The notes beneath the pieces are model-generated. The model saw only the letters and a program-made list of their open reading frames with translations, did no database searches and had not been told where the DNA came from. The translations under genes were made by a program, and so were the position numbers. This document shows, piece by piece, positions 46,458 through 56,614 of a DNA stretch of 64,000 bases. Position 1 is the first letter of the stretch. Each line of letters starts with the position of its first letter. The DNA comes from Dryocosmus kuriphilus. Lineage: Eukaryota; Arthropoda; Insecta; Hymenoptera; Cynipidae. The DNA lies in the NCBI GenBank assembly GCA_038277395.1, contig CM076193.1:95743583-95807582 (forward strand), read 5' to 3'.

Positions 46458-46751
46458 ATGAAGTCGAAAACACGTAAGCATGCCATAGGTGTGAAAAACG
46501 CCGCACAATTGCGAGCTTTATTTAATCTAAATACTAATCAAAGGCGAGTACTACTTAAAGTAGCCGACCCAAAACTTATTAAATGTATTTCAGAGTGCGC
46601 GTTAAACATTTTACACGGGAATGTTCCTTTGAAAAAAAGTGAAAAACTAAAGTTGAGAAAACACAGACATGAATTGCGTAAATTGGCCACACCACGCGGT
46701 ACATGGAGAAGTAAAAAACGGTTCATTGTACAAAAAGGTGGTGGATTTTGA
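46458..46751 (+). CDS. Small basic Polinton protein, read through from ATPase
   Basis: From MKSKTRKHAIGVKNAAQLRA, this part is rich in Lys/Arg, with VADPKLIKCISECALNILHG, then NVPLKKSEKLKLRKHRHELR and a Gly-rich end (QKGGGF). I recognise the pattern (small basic protein with xxECALNxLxGNVPL and a KGGF end) from other Polinton-like elements, where it is a separate gene and probably a virion or core protein; function unproven. Here no stop separates it from the ATPase, so it is either a fusion or a lost stop. It ends at TGA 46749-46751, and the usual hydrophobic tail after KGGF is missing or shifted to another frame. Confidence 0.6.
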   Translation: MKSKTRKHAIGVKNAAQLRALFNLNTNQRRVLLKVADPKLIKCISECALNILHGNVPLKKSEKLKLRKHRHELRKLATPRGTWRSKKRFIVQKGGGF

Positions 46752-46837
46752 CCGCTTTTGATAGCACCCATCATCAATACCCTTCTTTCGCGTCTTTTTT
46801 CACCATCATCATCATCAACCTCATCGTAAATAATTCC

Positions 46838-47737
46838 ATGGAGCATGCCCGGAAAATGGTACTCGTACCCAGCGATCGCCTGTCACAACTCCAATACCAG
46901 ACTTTAACGTCGCAACATTTTTCACAACCAGAGCAAGAACAAAGTGACGTGCAAACACACATTTTTTTCTACCAACTACCCAGACTCCTGGTAACCCGCG
47001 CAATAGGTTGGATATGGAAATGAGTGAAATTTTAAACTCTTCTTCAGTGAAAGATGACCGTGAAAAATGGAAATGTACCAACAAGTGTTGCAAAAATATC
47101 TTTTCTTTAGCGAAGAATCTCGAAAATCATCATTGAAGAAGAAGAATGGGAACAATATAGAAGAGGAGGAGGAGGAGGGGAGGAATAATTTGGTAGACGA
47201 CACAACCCTGCCTATTGAGGATATTATTGCATCAGTTCCGAAAACATACAAAAGTAAGGCTGTATTATTATTAGATCAATTACAAAAATCGGGTATAAAA
47301 GAGAGATTATATTGGAATAAAAAAGGTACAGTTTTTATCGATGGACGTCGAGTGGAAAATTCAGCCATTGACGATCTTATAAACGACGCATTGCGATGTA
47401 GAAAAAAAGTTGTTGTTCCTGGTAGACAGGAGTTTGACCGTTTCCTTCGTGAAATATCCATAGCGCGAGAACTTGTTGGAAATAATGACTATTGAAAAGC
47501 TTCGCGGATTGTAAATATTTTACCAAGAAAAACCTCAACATCACTTAAGCAAAAAAAAAGGTTAAAAAATCACGGAATGAATCCACAATTCCTTATTCAT
47601 CTATTCTAACAGAGGACGAAGACGATGACGACCAGTGGGATAGTAACAAAGAAGACGGTAGTGCTAGCAGTAGTGAAGATACTTTGATACAAAATACATC
47701 GCGCGGAAAGGGTCGTTGGATGTCTCTTAGTCTACGA
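46838..47737 (+). pseudogene. Conserved Polinton accessory protein (HARKMVLVP type)
   Basis: The ATG at 46838 starts MEHARKMVLVPSDRL, a start I recognise from many Polinton-like loci in invertebrates. Frameshifts in a 7-T run (46962-46968) and near 47071 break it. The C-terminal domain (47200-47490) has LPIEDIIASVPKTYKSKAVL, GTVFIDGRRVENSAIDDLIN and FDRFLREISIARELVGN. A TGA at 47493-47495 is followed by a continuing acidic tail (EDEDDDDQW) in another frame, overlapping the integrase start. Function unknown; it may be virion-associated or replication-associated. Family memory, not a search, supports the call. Confidence 0.6.
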
Positions 47738-47739
47738 AA

Positions 47740-49692
47740 ATGAAAGTATTGGAGGATTTGTACTATAATCCACAACATCAGGCGTCATACTCGGGCGCTG
47801 AAAAACTTGTACAGGCTACGAGAAATAAATTATCACTTAAAGAGGTTGTAAATTGGTTCAAAAGTCAAGATAGTTTTAATCTTCATCGTCCAGTGAGGAA
47901 ATGTTTCAGAAGAGCACACTATAACATTGATAATGTGGATGATCCATGGGAGGCAGATTGAGCGGATTTGAAATCCTTAAAAACATGCAATGATAATGTA
48001 TAATAATTTTTACCCAAGAATAATGTATAATTGAAAGTGTTGCAGCCTTTGTTGGGTTTTTTGCTGTTTATTTTAAAAAATTCATTGCCTACACGTTTCG
48101 ATTCAAATTTGAATCCTATTCATGACATTTTTATAACATTTTAAAAGCAGTAGTATAATAATCAAAATCAATGGAACATTCCGTATATTTTGTAGAGAAC
48201 AGGTTTTATTCTGTGAAACCTAACGTTAGTTTCCATTTTGTTAAAGAAAAAGGTGTTTAAATTAAAAAATAAGAACAATTTTGTTAGAGCCATGAGGTTT
48301 GTCCGATAAAAACGTCATGACTCTTTTGCTGTTTATTTAAAAAAATGCATTGCCAACATGTTTCGATTCAAATTTGAATCCTATTCATGACATTTTTATA
48401 ACATTTTAAAAGCAGTAGTATAATAATCAAAATTAATGGAACATTCCGTATATTTTGTTATTTTGTAGAGAACAGGTTTTATTCTGTGAAACCTAACGTT
48501 AGTGTCCATTTTGTTAAAGAAAAAGGTGTTTAAGTTAAAAAATAAGAAAATTTTTTTTTTTTTTTATCGCACAAACCTCATGGCTCTAACAAAATTTTTC
48601 TTATTTTTTAACCTAAACACCTTTTTCTTTAACAAAATGGACACTAACGTTAGGTTTCACAGAATAAAACCTTTTCTCTACAAAATATACGGAATGTTCC
48701 ATTGATTTTGATTATTATACTACTGCTTTTAAATTGTTATAAAAATGTCATGAATAAGATTCAAATTTGAATCGAAACATGTTGGCAATAAATTTTTAAA
48801 AATAAACAGCAAAGAACCCAACAAAGGCCGCAACACTTTCAATTATACATACAATGATAATTATTCATTCATTTTAGTCGTGATCAATGTATTTAGCAAA
48901 CATGCATGGGTTGAACCACTCAAAAATAAGTCTACGCAAGAGGTAAAAAGTGCTTTTACCCGTATTCTGGAGGAAAGTAATAAACGCATACCAATTTGTC
49001 TGCAAACTGACAAGGGAAAAGAATTTGTCGGAGCAAGCTTTCAAAAATTTTTTCAAGATCGTGGTATAAAGTTTAGAGCTGCACGCGATCCTACTGTGAA
49101 AGCCGCTGTTGTCGAAAATTTTAATCGTACTCTCAAAGAGCGCATGTGGCGATATTTTACACATCGAAACACTCACAGATATATTGATATCCTTCAACAA
49201 CTTGTAACAGCATACAATAATACACGTCATTCTAGTATTGGAATGCCACCGTCTGATGTAATTCTAGAGAGCGCATCCATCGCGCGAAAAAATTTACAAC
49301 GTCGCTATTTAAATAACGACAAAAAGAAAAAACCTAAATACAACGCTGGTGACGTCGTACGCATCAGTCGTGCACGAGGCACCTTCGAGAAAGGTTACGA
49401 ATCCGGGTGGAGTAAGGAATTGTTTATTATTAAACGTGTCATAACGTGGAGGACATATTCACCTATTGTTTACGAATTGGCTGATTTGACAGGCGAAGTC
49501 ATTGATGGACTTTTTTACGAACAAGAATTGTCAGATGTCAAGAATAGAGATCTGCAGAACGACGAGTTTATTGTTGGAAAAGTGATTCGAACGCGTGGAA
49601 AAGGTTCTAAAAAAGAAGTTTTAGTCAAGTGGGTCGGATATCCTGCCAAATTCAATTCCTGGCTACCCGCTTCTGAAATAAAAAATCTATAA
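47740..49692 (+). pseudogene. INT: Polinton integrase, interrupted by a MITE-like insertion
   Basis: The 5' part (47740-47987) has LEDLYYNPQHQASYSGAEKL, then LHRPVRK and VDDPWEAD, which supplies the first catalytic Asp. A TGA follows at 47959-47961, just before the insertion at 47998-48851. The 3' part (from about 48862) has NVFSKHAWVEPLKNKST, second Asp in LQTDKGKEF, Glu in VVENFNRTLKERMW, a WRYFTHRNTHRYIDI block, and a C-terminal chromodomain (IVGKVIRTRG ... VLVKWVGYPAKFNSW). The D,D,E residues and chromodomain survive. The ATG follows a 4-A run where the upstream frame shifts. It inserts element DNA, possibly steered by chromodomain binding to chromatin. It is dead because of the insertion and stop. 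Confidence 0.92.
47998..48851. mobile_element. Hairpin MITE in the integrase gene
   Basis: caatgataat is present on both sides (47988-47997, 48852-48861), a 10-bp duplication. Near the ends tgtataattgaaagtgttgc (48024) and its complement gcaacactttcaattatac (48831) form terminal inverted repeats continuing inward for over 200 bp. The left arm is internally duplicated (about 48065-48290 and 48325-48545), and the right arm is 48580-48840. The 28 bp before the left repeat are unexplained. A 9-10-bp duplication suggests a Mutator-like family (inference). Confidence 0.75.
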
Positions 49693-50663
49693 TGAATGAA
49701 GATCAGTTTTATCTCATTCTACCGTGTAATAGTAGTATGAAATACTATCCCGACAATACAGTCACACATTTTACAACACAGCTATCTCAAGAAATTTGTT
49801 TACAAGGGCGTTCGGCAGTTGCTCTGACAGAGATCCAATTTTCACACTCATTTCTTCATGTGCGACATGCAGATGTATTAGAGAATCGGCTTGTACTCAT
49901 GTTTAATGGCACAGAATTCAATGCTGTACGAAACCCAGAGCAAAAATGGGATTTTTTTGAGAAAAACACTGATGATAAAATGAATGGTAAAGATGTCGTG
50001 CAAAAATTTCAATTGCCTAAAATAAATCAGCTTGAAGTTGGTTCACCTAAAAATTGCTCTAAAACGGAAAAAAAGACTACAATTTCTGATTGGTATGTGG
50101 TTGAAGCCAATTGTAGCATTTTTTCCGTCGGGTGTATACGAGTTTGTAAGTGAATTGGCGCATGCTATAAATAATACACCAGAAATAAGTAAACATGTTC
50201 GCTTACAACATGACCCTTTAAACAATAAGTACATCATAGTGGAAAAAATTTGTAAAGATGACTGTATACAAATTGGTGACCATTTTCTTGTAATAAGCGA
50301 GAAAATTTCACGTATTCTCGGTTTTGCACCAGAAAAATTTTACCAACTGATTCTTACAGAGCTTGTCAGCCACCGAGTCTGACTAATGGATTGCCTGAAA
50401 AACTCTTAGTCTATTGTGATATTCGTGAACCACGCATCGTCGGCGATGTAAAATCACCACTTCTGAGAGTTGTGTCTGTCGATTCAAAAAAATCTACATT
50501 TGGATACACACAGGTGACATATTTTTCAGCACCTCATTACATACTTCTACTTCATACCGGATTTCGGACCATTGAAATAGATATAAGGGAGCGTCTTGGA
50601 CTTCCGATACCGTTCGAGACTGGATCATTGACAGTGACACTTCATTTTAAACGAATAGACTAG
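49692..50663 (+). pseudogene. Polinton minor capsid (penton, single jelly-roll) protein
   Basis: It begins at the last base of the integrase stop (ATG overlaps). The start, FYLILPCNSSMKYYPDNTVTHFTTQL, then VALTEIQFSHSF, and the end, YCDIREPRIVGDVKSPLLRV, then TIEIDIRERLGLPIPFETG with VTLHF, match the pattern of Polinton minor capsid proteins as I know them. Two frameshifts, both in homopolymers (T6 at 50119-50124, A5 at 50333-50337), are the only breaks. The protein would form the capsid vertices. Confidence 0.8.
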
Positions 50664-50690
50664 TTGTAATTTTCCATTCATAAAACAAAA

Positions 50691-51187
50691 ATGACTCACT
50701 ACGATAATTACTACACAAATCAGGTTGGAGGAGGAGGACTTTCTCAAATCTATATTGGATCTCCCTACCAAAGAGGACACGAAATTGGCAGCTTTCTTGG
50801 CGGACTCTTTCGTCGTGTTTTACCGTTTTTAACTCGTGGCGCACGCGTCATCGGCAAGGAGGCGCTACGCACGGGTATAAACGTTATTGACGACTTGGAA
50901 CACAATATTCCATTGAAGAGCGCCGTGAAAACACGTCTCGGGGAAACTGGACTGAATTTAAAGAAACGCGCTATGGACAAGGTATAAAATCTCATGAGTG
51001 GCTCAGGGTATAAAACACTGCTCAAGAGACGGAAACTTCAGTCAATCGGTGAACTTGGTGCGTTGCGTCTCGCGGGTAAAATCACCAATTCAAGAAAGAG
51101 GAAAAAGAAGACAAAGAGGAAAACTAAGACGAAAGTGAAAAGGTTATAAAACGGTAGAAAGAAGAAGAAGATGAAGAAGAAGAAGAA

Positions 51188-51218
<31 letters not shown>

Positions 51219-51320
51219 AAGAAGAAGACGAAGGGAAAAAGCATTAAACGCAAAGTGACAGTGAAGAAGCGCACAAAATCCAAGAAGAAGGCCATTTTAG
51301 ATATTTTCGGAGCTAAATAA
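50691..51320 (+). pseudogene. Polinton pVI-like basic virion protein
   Basis: It starts MTHYDNYYTNQVGGGGLSQI, then YQRGHEIGSFLGGLFRRVLP and RGARVIGKEALRTGINVIDD. This amphipathic, Gly-rich pattern is typical of the small Polinton virion protein compared with adenovirus pVI. After a TAA at 50985-50987 the same frame continues (SGSGYKTLLKRRKLQ) through a second TAA (51147-51149) and a Lys-only tract coded by aag repeats to KKAILDIFGAK at 51318. Total is about 209 codons without any frameshift. The Lys tract may be a microsatellite expansion. Confidence 0.65.
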
Positions 51321-51332
51321 TAATTTACGAAA

Positions 51333-52655
51333 ATGTCTTTCTTACATTCACACTCGTGTGAATGTGTGAAATCAAAACTTGATCTGTTTTCCCTACCACC
51401 AACTCAAACGTCAATAGAGGCTTCTCAGTGGGTTCACTACAAACCAGTTTCATCGCTCACTGATGATTCACCCATTGAATTTGTTGTGCCCGGTAACGGA
51501 GATGAATACATTGATTTACCACATACTATGCTGAATCTCAGGATAGCACTACATACACCAGAAAAACAGAAGAAAATAAAGATTTAATCTCACAAATCGG
51601 TCCTGTTAATAATATATTACACTCAATGTTCAATCAGGTGGATGTGTATTTTAATCAAAAATTAGTATCACCACCAAATAATGCTTATGCATACAGAGCA
51701 TACATTGAAACATTACTCAACTATGGGCCTGCTGCGAAAGCAAGTCATTTTACATCATCTTTATGGGCAAATGGTAGTTCCGGATTCATGGAAGATACGA
51801 AGCAGGAGAATAAAGGATTAGCGATACGTCGCAATTTTTTTGGAGGTGATGGTGGAAAAAAAATATTGACTTGATTGGCCATATACGCTGTGATGTTTTT
51901 AATCAAGATAAATTTCTATTGAACGGTGTGGAGCTTCGTGTTCGCTTCGCACGTTCTAAAGATTCCTTCTGTCTCATGGATCCTACGGGTGAAGCATACT
52001 TTCACATTGAAGAAGCCACTCTTTTAGTTCGTCGAGCAAAAATTAGTCCTCGTATTCTACTTGCCCACGCAAAATCACTTACTCAAGGGACAGCAAAATA
52101 TCCCATTACTAGAGTAGAAGTGAAAGCACTAACCATTCATTCTGGTATACAGAGAGAGACTCTTGATAACGTCGTACGTGGTCAACTACCAAAAAGAGTA
52201 ATCATTGGATTTGTCGATAATGTCGCATACAACGGAAACGCGAAAAAAACCCCTTTAATTTTCAAAATTACAAAATTCATCACTTTTCACTGTATGTGGA
52301 TGGCATGCAGATTCCATCGAAACCGATTCAACCAGACTTTACAAAGAATAATCTCTACGTTGAAGCATACAACTCATTATTCACAGGGTGTGGTATTCAT
52401 TTTTTCAATGAAGGAAATAGTATAGATCGTGATGATTATGCAGGCGGATACTGCCTTTTCGCATTTGATCTTAGACCCGATTTATCAGCACATTGTTACT
52501 CACATGGGAATCTTGTAAAACATGGGTCTTTAAGAATTGAAGTTCGTCTCGAAGAAGCACTTGAACATACCATCAATTGTCTTGTTTACGCCGAATACGA
52601 CAACGTCTTGGAAATTGACAGTTCAAGGCAAATTATAGCAGACTACAGCGGTTGA
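51333..52655 (+). pseudogene. Polinton major capsid protein (double jelly-roll)
   Basis: The ATG at 51333 follows the previous gene by 12 bp. Recognisable blocks: MSFLHSHSCECVKSKLDLFS, LPPTQTSIEASQWV, PIEFVVPGNGDEYIDL, FNQVDVYFNQKLVSPPNNAY, FLLNGVELRVRF and GYCLFAFDLRPDLSAH, ending AEYDNVLEID. It fits the family length of about 440 residues. Three frameshifts, each in a homopolymer (A5 51562-51566, A8 51856-51863, A7 52243-52249), are the only lesions; no in-frame stop by substitution was seen. It would build the capsid shell. Confidence 0.88.
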
Positions 52656-53083
52656 TTGAACATAAAAGAAGATTAAGCACACATCAATACAAGTTTGAAC
52701 ATGCTTTCTTGTGAAAACCAGTTTATACAAAAGATATCCATACCTGCCAATGATTTTTTGTAACAAAAGACACATATATAAATCCGAGTTTTAGACATAT
52801 CGACACGTACAAAGGACACGCCCCAGCTGCACGTCTGACAACGGTCAAGTTTATACAAAAGAACCACCTACGTTATACAGGTCGGAACATGTCGAGACTT
52901 GTCCTTGGATACACATCTGCCATTGGATTTTTATGTGGAAGGGGAACACCAGCATATCTACAACCTATATAAACCGAGAGAGTTCAGTCATCATGCGTTA
53001 TTGGAAACGAACACTTGTTACATCTTACACCGTTTTACGTTTATACTCGTCGTAGTCCTCGTCCTCATCGTGAAGTCATCAGC
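52656..53083 (+). promoter_or_regulatory. Spacer with ACAAAAGA words and TATA-like sequence
   Basis: tacaaaagatatcc (52724), aacaaaagacacat (52762), acaaaggacac (52810) and tacaaaagaacc (52852) repeat the motif seen at the left end. tatataaacc at 52966 and ttcagtc at 52983 look like core-promoter parts, though they are closer together than the usual 30 bp. It probably drives the following gene. Confidence 0.4.
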
Positions 53084-53753
53084 ATGGTTGACTATGTGAT
53101 AGAAATTCAAGGCTTTCGCGATGTCGATGATAATTTTCTACCAAAAGAAGTCTCTGTCGTCACATTGGACCACAAGTTCATCGGTCACTGGATTGCAGCA
53201 CCACCTCATCCCTTTTGTGAACTCTCGTCATGTGTGAAACAACAAAACAATTGGATCTCAAGATACTATCATGGGATCGAGTGGTTCGAAGGAGATATTT
53301 CCATGAAGTTTCTCTACGCCAATCATCGCAACATAGCCACATCTGCAGCAACAATTTACACACGCGGACGTGAAAAGGCTAAATTACTATAAAGAATAAT
53401 GATTAGGCAAATTTTTAACCTAAAAGAATTAACCTGCCCTACATTCAAACAACTACAAGATAAACGAGAATACTGCTTCCATCACGGAGTCAAAAAGGAG
53501 GAGTACTTCACATATGCTTTCAATAACGCAATGAAACTCAAGCGTTGGCTCTGCAAGCAACGAAAGGAACATGCGCGATTACAAAACAACAAAGAAAACG
53601 GTAAACCATCTGGAAAACAACCATTATTGTTAAATATCACATCGCGGACTAGGACTGCCATCGACGGACAAGATGAAGTAAATAAAAAACCACTGTCTCG
53701 TGTACTTGCATCCAGTACGCCGGCACATTCATACGAGGACGTATGGTTGGACA
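53084..53753 (+). pseudogene. Conserved uncharacterised Polinton-linked protein
   Basis: It starts MVDYVIEIQGFRDVDDNFLP, then FIGHWIAAPPHPFCELSS and SRYYHGIEWFEGDI, with an IYTRGREKAKLL block. The pattern recalls a nuclease-like (RNase H fold?) uncharacterised protein often seen next to insect Polinton genes; this is from memory. A TAA at 53390-53392 is in frame; the frame continues with LKELTCPTFKQL, CFHHGVKKEEYF and a basic tail. The true end is unclear because the frame runs into the protease region. Confidence 0.5.
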
Positions 53754-54235
53754 ATGAACAGCCTACAAATTCTGCAAGCGCTTCAGCTGACAGGAGCGCA
53801 CACAGTCGGTGTGTACCCGGCAGATCAGATACCGAAATCTTGGACACGTCCTGCTGCCATTGTTATAAACACACAGATGACCATACAAAGCCTGGCACTC
53901 ACTGGGTTGCCATCTTCGTGGGAGGAACGGGTAGAGGGACATACTTTGACAGCTACGGGTTACCGCCGTTTATTCCTCAACATCTTCATCGTTTACGGGG
54001 AAACTGTACTCTCTTCAGATGGAACACAGAACTACTTCAGAGTGCCTCTTCGAACGTATGTGGCCAGTTTTGCGTTATGTTTTTTCATTGTATATGTAGT
54101 GGGTATTCTTTGCATGAGTTTAATGCACTTTTTTCTGATAACCTTGTAAAAAACGATCAAATAGTGGTGCGATTTCATAAAATACATTTAGCCAAAAATA
54201 ACCTGACTTGTAAAAAAAATGTACATATCAGGTAG
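53754..54235 (+). pseudogene. PRO: Polinton adenovirus-type cysteine protease
   Basis: The start at ATG 53754 (MNSLQILQALQLTGAHTVGV, then YPADQIPKSW) is in a different frame from the rest. The frame changes in acacacag near 53868. The C-terminal part then has the catalytic His (KPGTHWVAIF), the acidic residue region (TYFDSYGLPPFIP) and the catalytic Cys (SNVCGQFCVMF). The length of about 160 residues fits the family. This maturation protease cleaves capsid precursors in adenoviruses and by analogy in Polintons. The catalytic residues are intact; only the frameshift disables it. The gene overlaps the end of the upstream one. Confidence 0.88.
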
Positions 54236-54711
54236 TGAAAGTGGCGGTGGTGGTCACTGCGCATGCTCTCTACGGCGCTGCGCGCGACATGAATCTTGTG
54301 TACAGTCATGTTCTTCGAAACTTGCAACTTTGTATCTATTTTAATCAACGTCTGTTTTATCACGTATAGGTTAGAATTTTTATAACGAAAACATTTTCTT
54401 CGTCGTTGGGTTCTTCCATTTATTTTATGCATTTACTGTATCTCTTTCTATCATGCCTTTCCACGCTTTAGTTCATTTACATACGTCTCTCTCCCCCTCT
54501 CTCCCCCCCCCCCCCCTCTCTGTGTGTGTATATGTGTGTGTGTGTACGCTCGCGCTTATATATATTAATCATAGGTTAATCATACGTGTATTTTCTAGAT
54601 ATAGAATTTTTTTGAAAAAAAAAAAACAATAAAAAGAAAAAGAGTGTAAAAGCTTAGAAATATTTGTTTTTATTTCAAAACCCTTTTCCCAGTTAAATAG
54701 AAAGTCACTTA
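54236..54711. other. Non-coding trailer with microsatellites
   Basis: CT/C-run/TG tracts at 54486-54545 (10 or more C, then tgtgtgtg) and an A-rich stretch near 54617-54650. No gene. Confidence 0.6.
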
Positions 54712-55204
54712 GTATTGTCTAAATAATTTTAGTTTTAGTTAAATAAATAATATACGTTCACTTAAGTAGCTGTAACTCTCTCAGTAAGTACAATTAACAT
54801 AATTAACTACCACTATAATTAGCTATATTCTTTTCCAAAGTACATAAGTTAGATATTACCTTTTCCAACTACAAGTCACATCAAGTTGCACCCCTCTGCC
54901 CCTTCCACCCAAAATTCCTAACATCTCCTCCACCCCTTCCATTTAGGATATGCTTATTACCTAGTCAGAAAAGGCCACACCCCTTTCAATTAGGCCACAC
55001 ACCCCTCTCGTCCAATCAGAAGAGACCACGCCCACCTATTTTCAATTAGATCACACCCCCTCTCCATCAATCAGAATAGACCACGCCTTCTCATTCACCC
55101 CCAACTCTATACCCAACCAACCCCACTTCGACAAATCAGACCGAGGTCACGCCCCTCTCATTACCCCCACTCCTCGACATAGGCTCCGCCTCTCGACCAA
55201 TCAC

Positions 55205-55235
<31 letters not shown>

Positions 55236-55246
55236 GGCTATCTACT
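54712..55246. repeat. Polinton right terminal inverted repeat
   Basis: The complement of 34669-35172, with the same CCAAT blocks (ccaatca at 55013 and 55197). A pure run of 29 C at 55206-55234 replaces the cagcccgccctatac part present on the left; the last bases aggctatctact match the left end. Confidence 0.88.
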
Positions 55247-55715
55247 GTCAGCGTTTGTATTTGTTGTTCAAATGTTGAACTGAACGTTGTACAGGCGCCC
55301 TATATTGCCCTACAACGGAGAAACATACTTAAGTGACATGTTGGTAAAAAATGAGTTTTTGGTATCATTGGAATCGTGAGTGCAAACTGCGTCTATCATA
55401 ATTAAAACGATAACTCCAAAGATTGAAATTCAAAACATACGATATTATTATAAGATGTCCGTTTACAGTTTCAATCGTCCTATTATTCTAAACACGCAAC
55501 TGAAGTCACCTATTTCGACAAGATTAAATTATACAATGTTTACATTCATTACATCTGCACAACGATGAAACGGGAAATGTTAACTCAAATGGCAGAAATT
55601 ATTATTGAAACAATGCACCCTAGATCTTTGGTTAATAGAATGTCAGGGTTTATATTTGTTATTCAAATGTTGAATTGAACATTGTACAAGCGCCCTACAG
55701 GAATTTTCCTTCAAT
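55247..55715. repeat. Host repeat: right half of the split copy and a further copy
   Basis: 55247-55480 completes the copy begun at 34497. 55493-55715 is another copy carrying the unbroken joint gaatgtcagggtttatattt. No gene. Confidence 0.75.
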
Positions 55716-56190
55716 AAACAATGTAAACAGAACAAAGAAGTGGAAATAGTTGTATGTATAGAATAATAGTATGACTGAAACTGTAAACGGACGTCTTGTA
55801 ATAATATCGTATATTTTGAATGTCAATCTTGAAAGTTATCATTTTAATTATGATATTCAGACGCAGTTTGCACTCATGATTCCACTGATATCGAAAACTC
55901 ATTTTTTATTTTTACCAAAATCTCACTTAATTATGTTTCTCCGTTGTAGGGCAGCATAGGGCGCTTGTCCAATGTTCAGTTCAACATTTGAGCAACAAAC
56001 ACAAACCCTGACGTTACATTAACCAAAGTTTTAAGGTGCATTGTTCCAATAATAATTTTTTTTAAGTAAAATTTTCATTTGAGTTAACATTTCCCGCTTC
56101 ATCTTTGTGTAAATCAGATGAATGTAAACACTGTATAATTTAGTCTTGTCGAAATAGGTGACTTCAGTTGCGTGTAACTGAGTATTAAAT
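55716..56190. repeat. Host repeat, inverted copy
   Basis: The complement of 55247-55715 in landmark order: gtaaacggacgtcttgtaat, agacgcagtttgcactcatg, tagggcagcatagggcgctt, acaaaccctgacgttacatt, cgaaataggtgacttcagtt. The pair forms a palindrome of about 940 bp. Confidence 0.75.
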
Positions 56191-56218
56191 TATTAATATA
56201 TTATATATTATAATTATG

Positions 56219-56291
<73 letters not shown>
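56219..56291. repeat. TA microsatellite
   Basis: Alternating ta with one tataatt interruption. Confidence 0.9.
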
Positions 56292-56293
<2 letters not shown>

Positions 56294-56614
56294 AACTTTT
56301 TTATTTTTACTTATTATAAATAACTCTTAATTAATGATGAAGAGTTTCACGAGAGTAAAGACAACATTTCCATTTCATAATATAATTATTTATTCAAATG
56401 AATCTCTCTAACCTATCATACATAAATCTAAAAAAGAAGAATTTATTATATATATTGTAACTTTTTAATTTTTACTTATTATAAATAACTCTTAATTAAT
56501 GATGAAGAGTTTCACGAGAGTAAAGACGACATTTCCATTTCATAATATAATTATTTATTCAAATGAATCTCTCTAACCTATCATACATAAATCTAAAAAA
56601 AGAATTTATTATAT
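56291..56614. repeat. Tandem duplication of about 163 bp
   Basis: tgtaacttttt ... aagaatttatta occurs at 56291-56453 and 56455-56614, nearly identical (for example gatgaagagtttcacgagag in both). Confidence 0.88.

Larger units (their letters stand above)
34669..55246 (+). mobile_element. Polinton/Maverick, 20.6 kb, inactive
   Basis: It starts with AGTAGAT and ends with ATCTACT (Polintons characteristically begin AG and end CT). Terminal inverted repeats are about 500 bp, and the target duplication is 6 bp with one mismatch (gtcagg at 34663-34668, gtcagc at 55247-55252). It carries the diagnostic set: protein-primed type DNA polymerase B, retrovirus-like integrase with chromodomain, packaging ATPase, adenovirus-type cysteine protease, and major and minor capsid genes. 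Almost all genes are on the plus strand; one unknown gene near the left end is on the minus strand. Many frameshifts and stops make it inactive as read. Confidence 0.95.

Noticed and set aside
51038..51295. Phe-rich frame on the minus strand
   Set aside because: It is the antisense of the aag tract inside the pVI-like gene.
56291..56614. Pair of short LTRs starting TGTAAC
   Set aside because: The two copies are adjacent with nothing between them; a tandem duplication is simpler.
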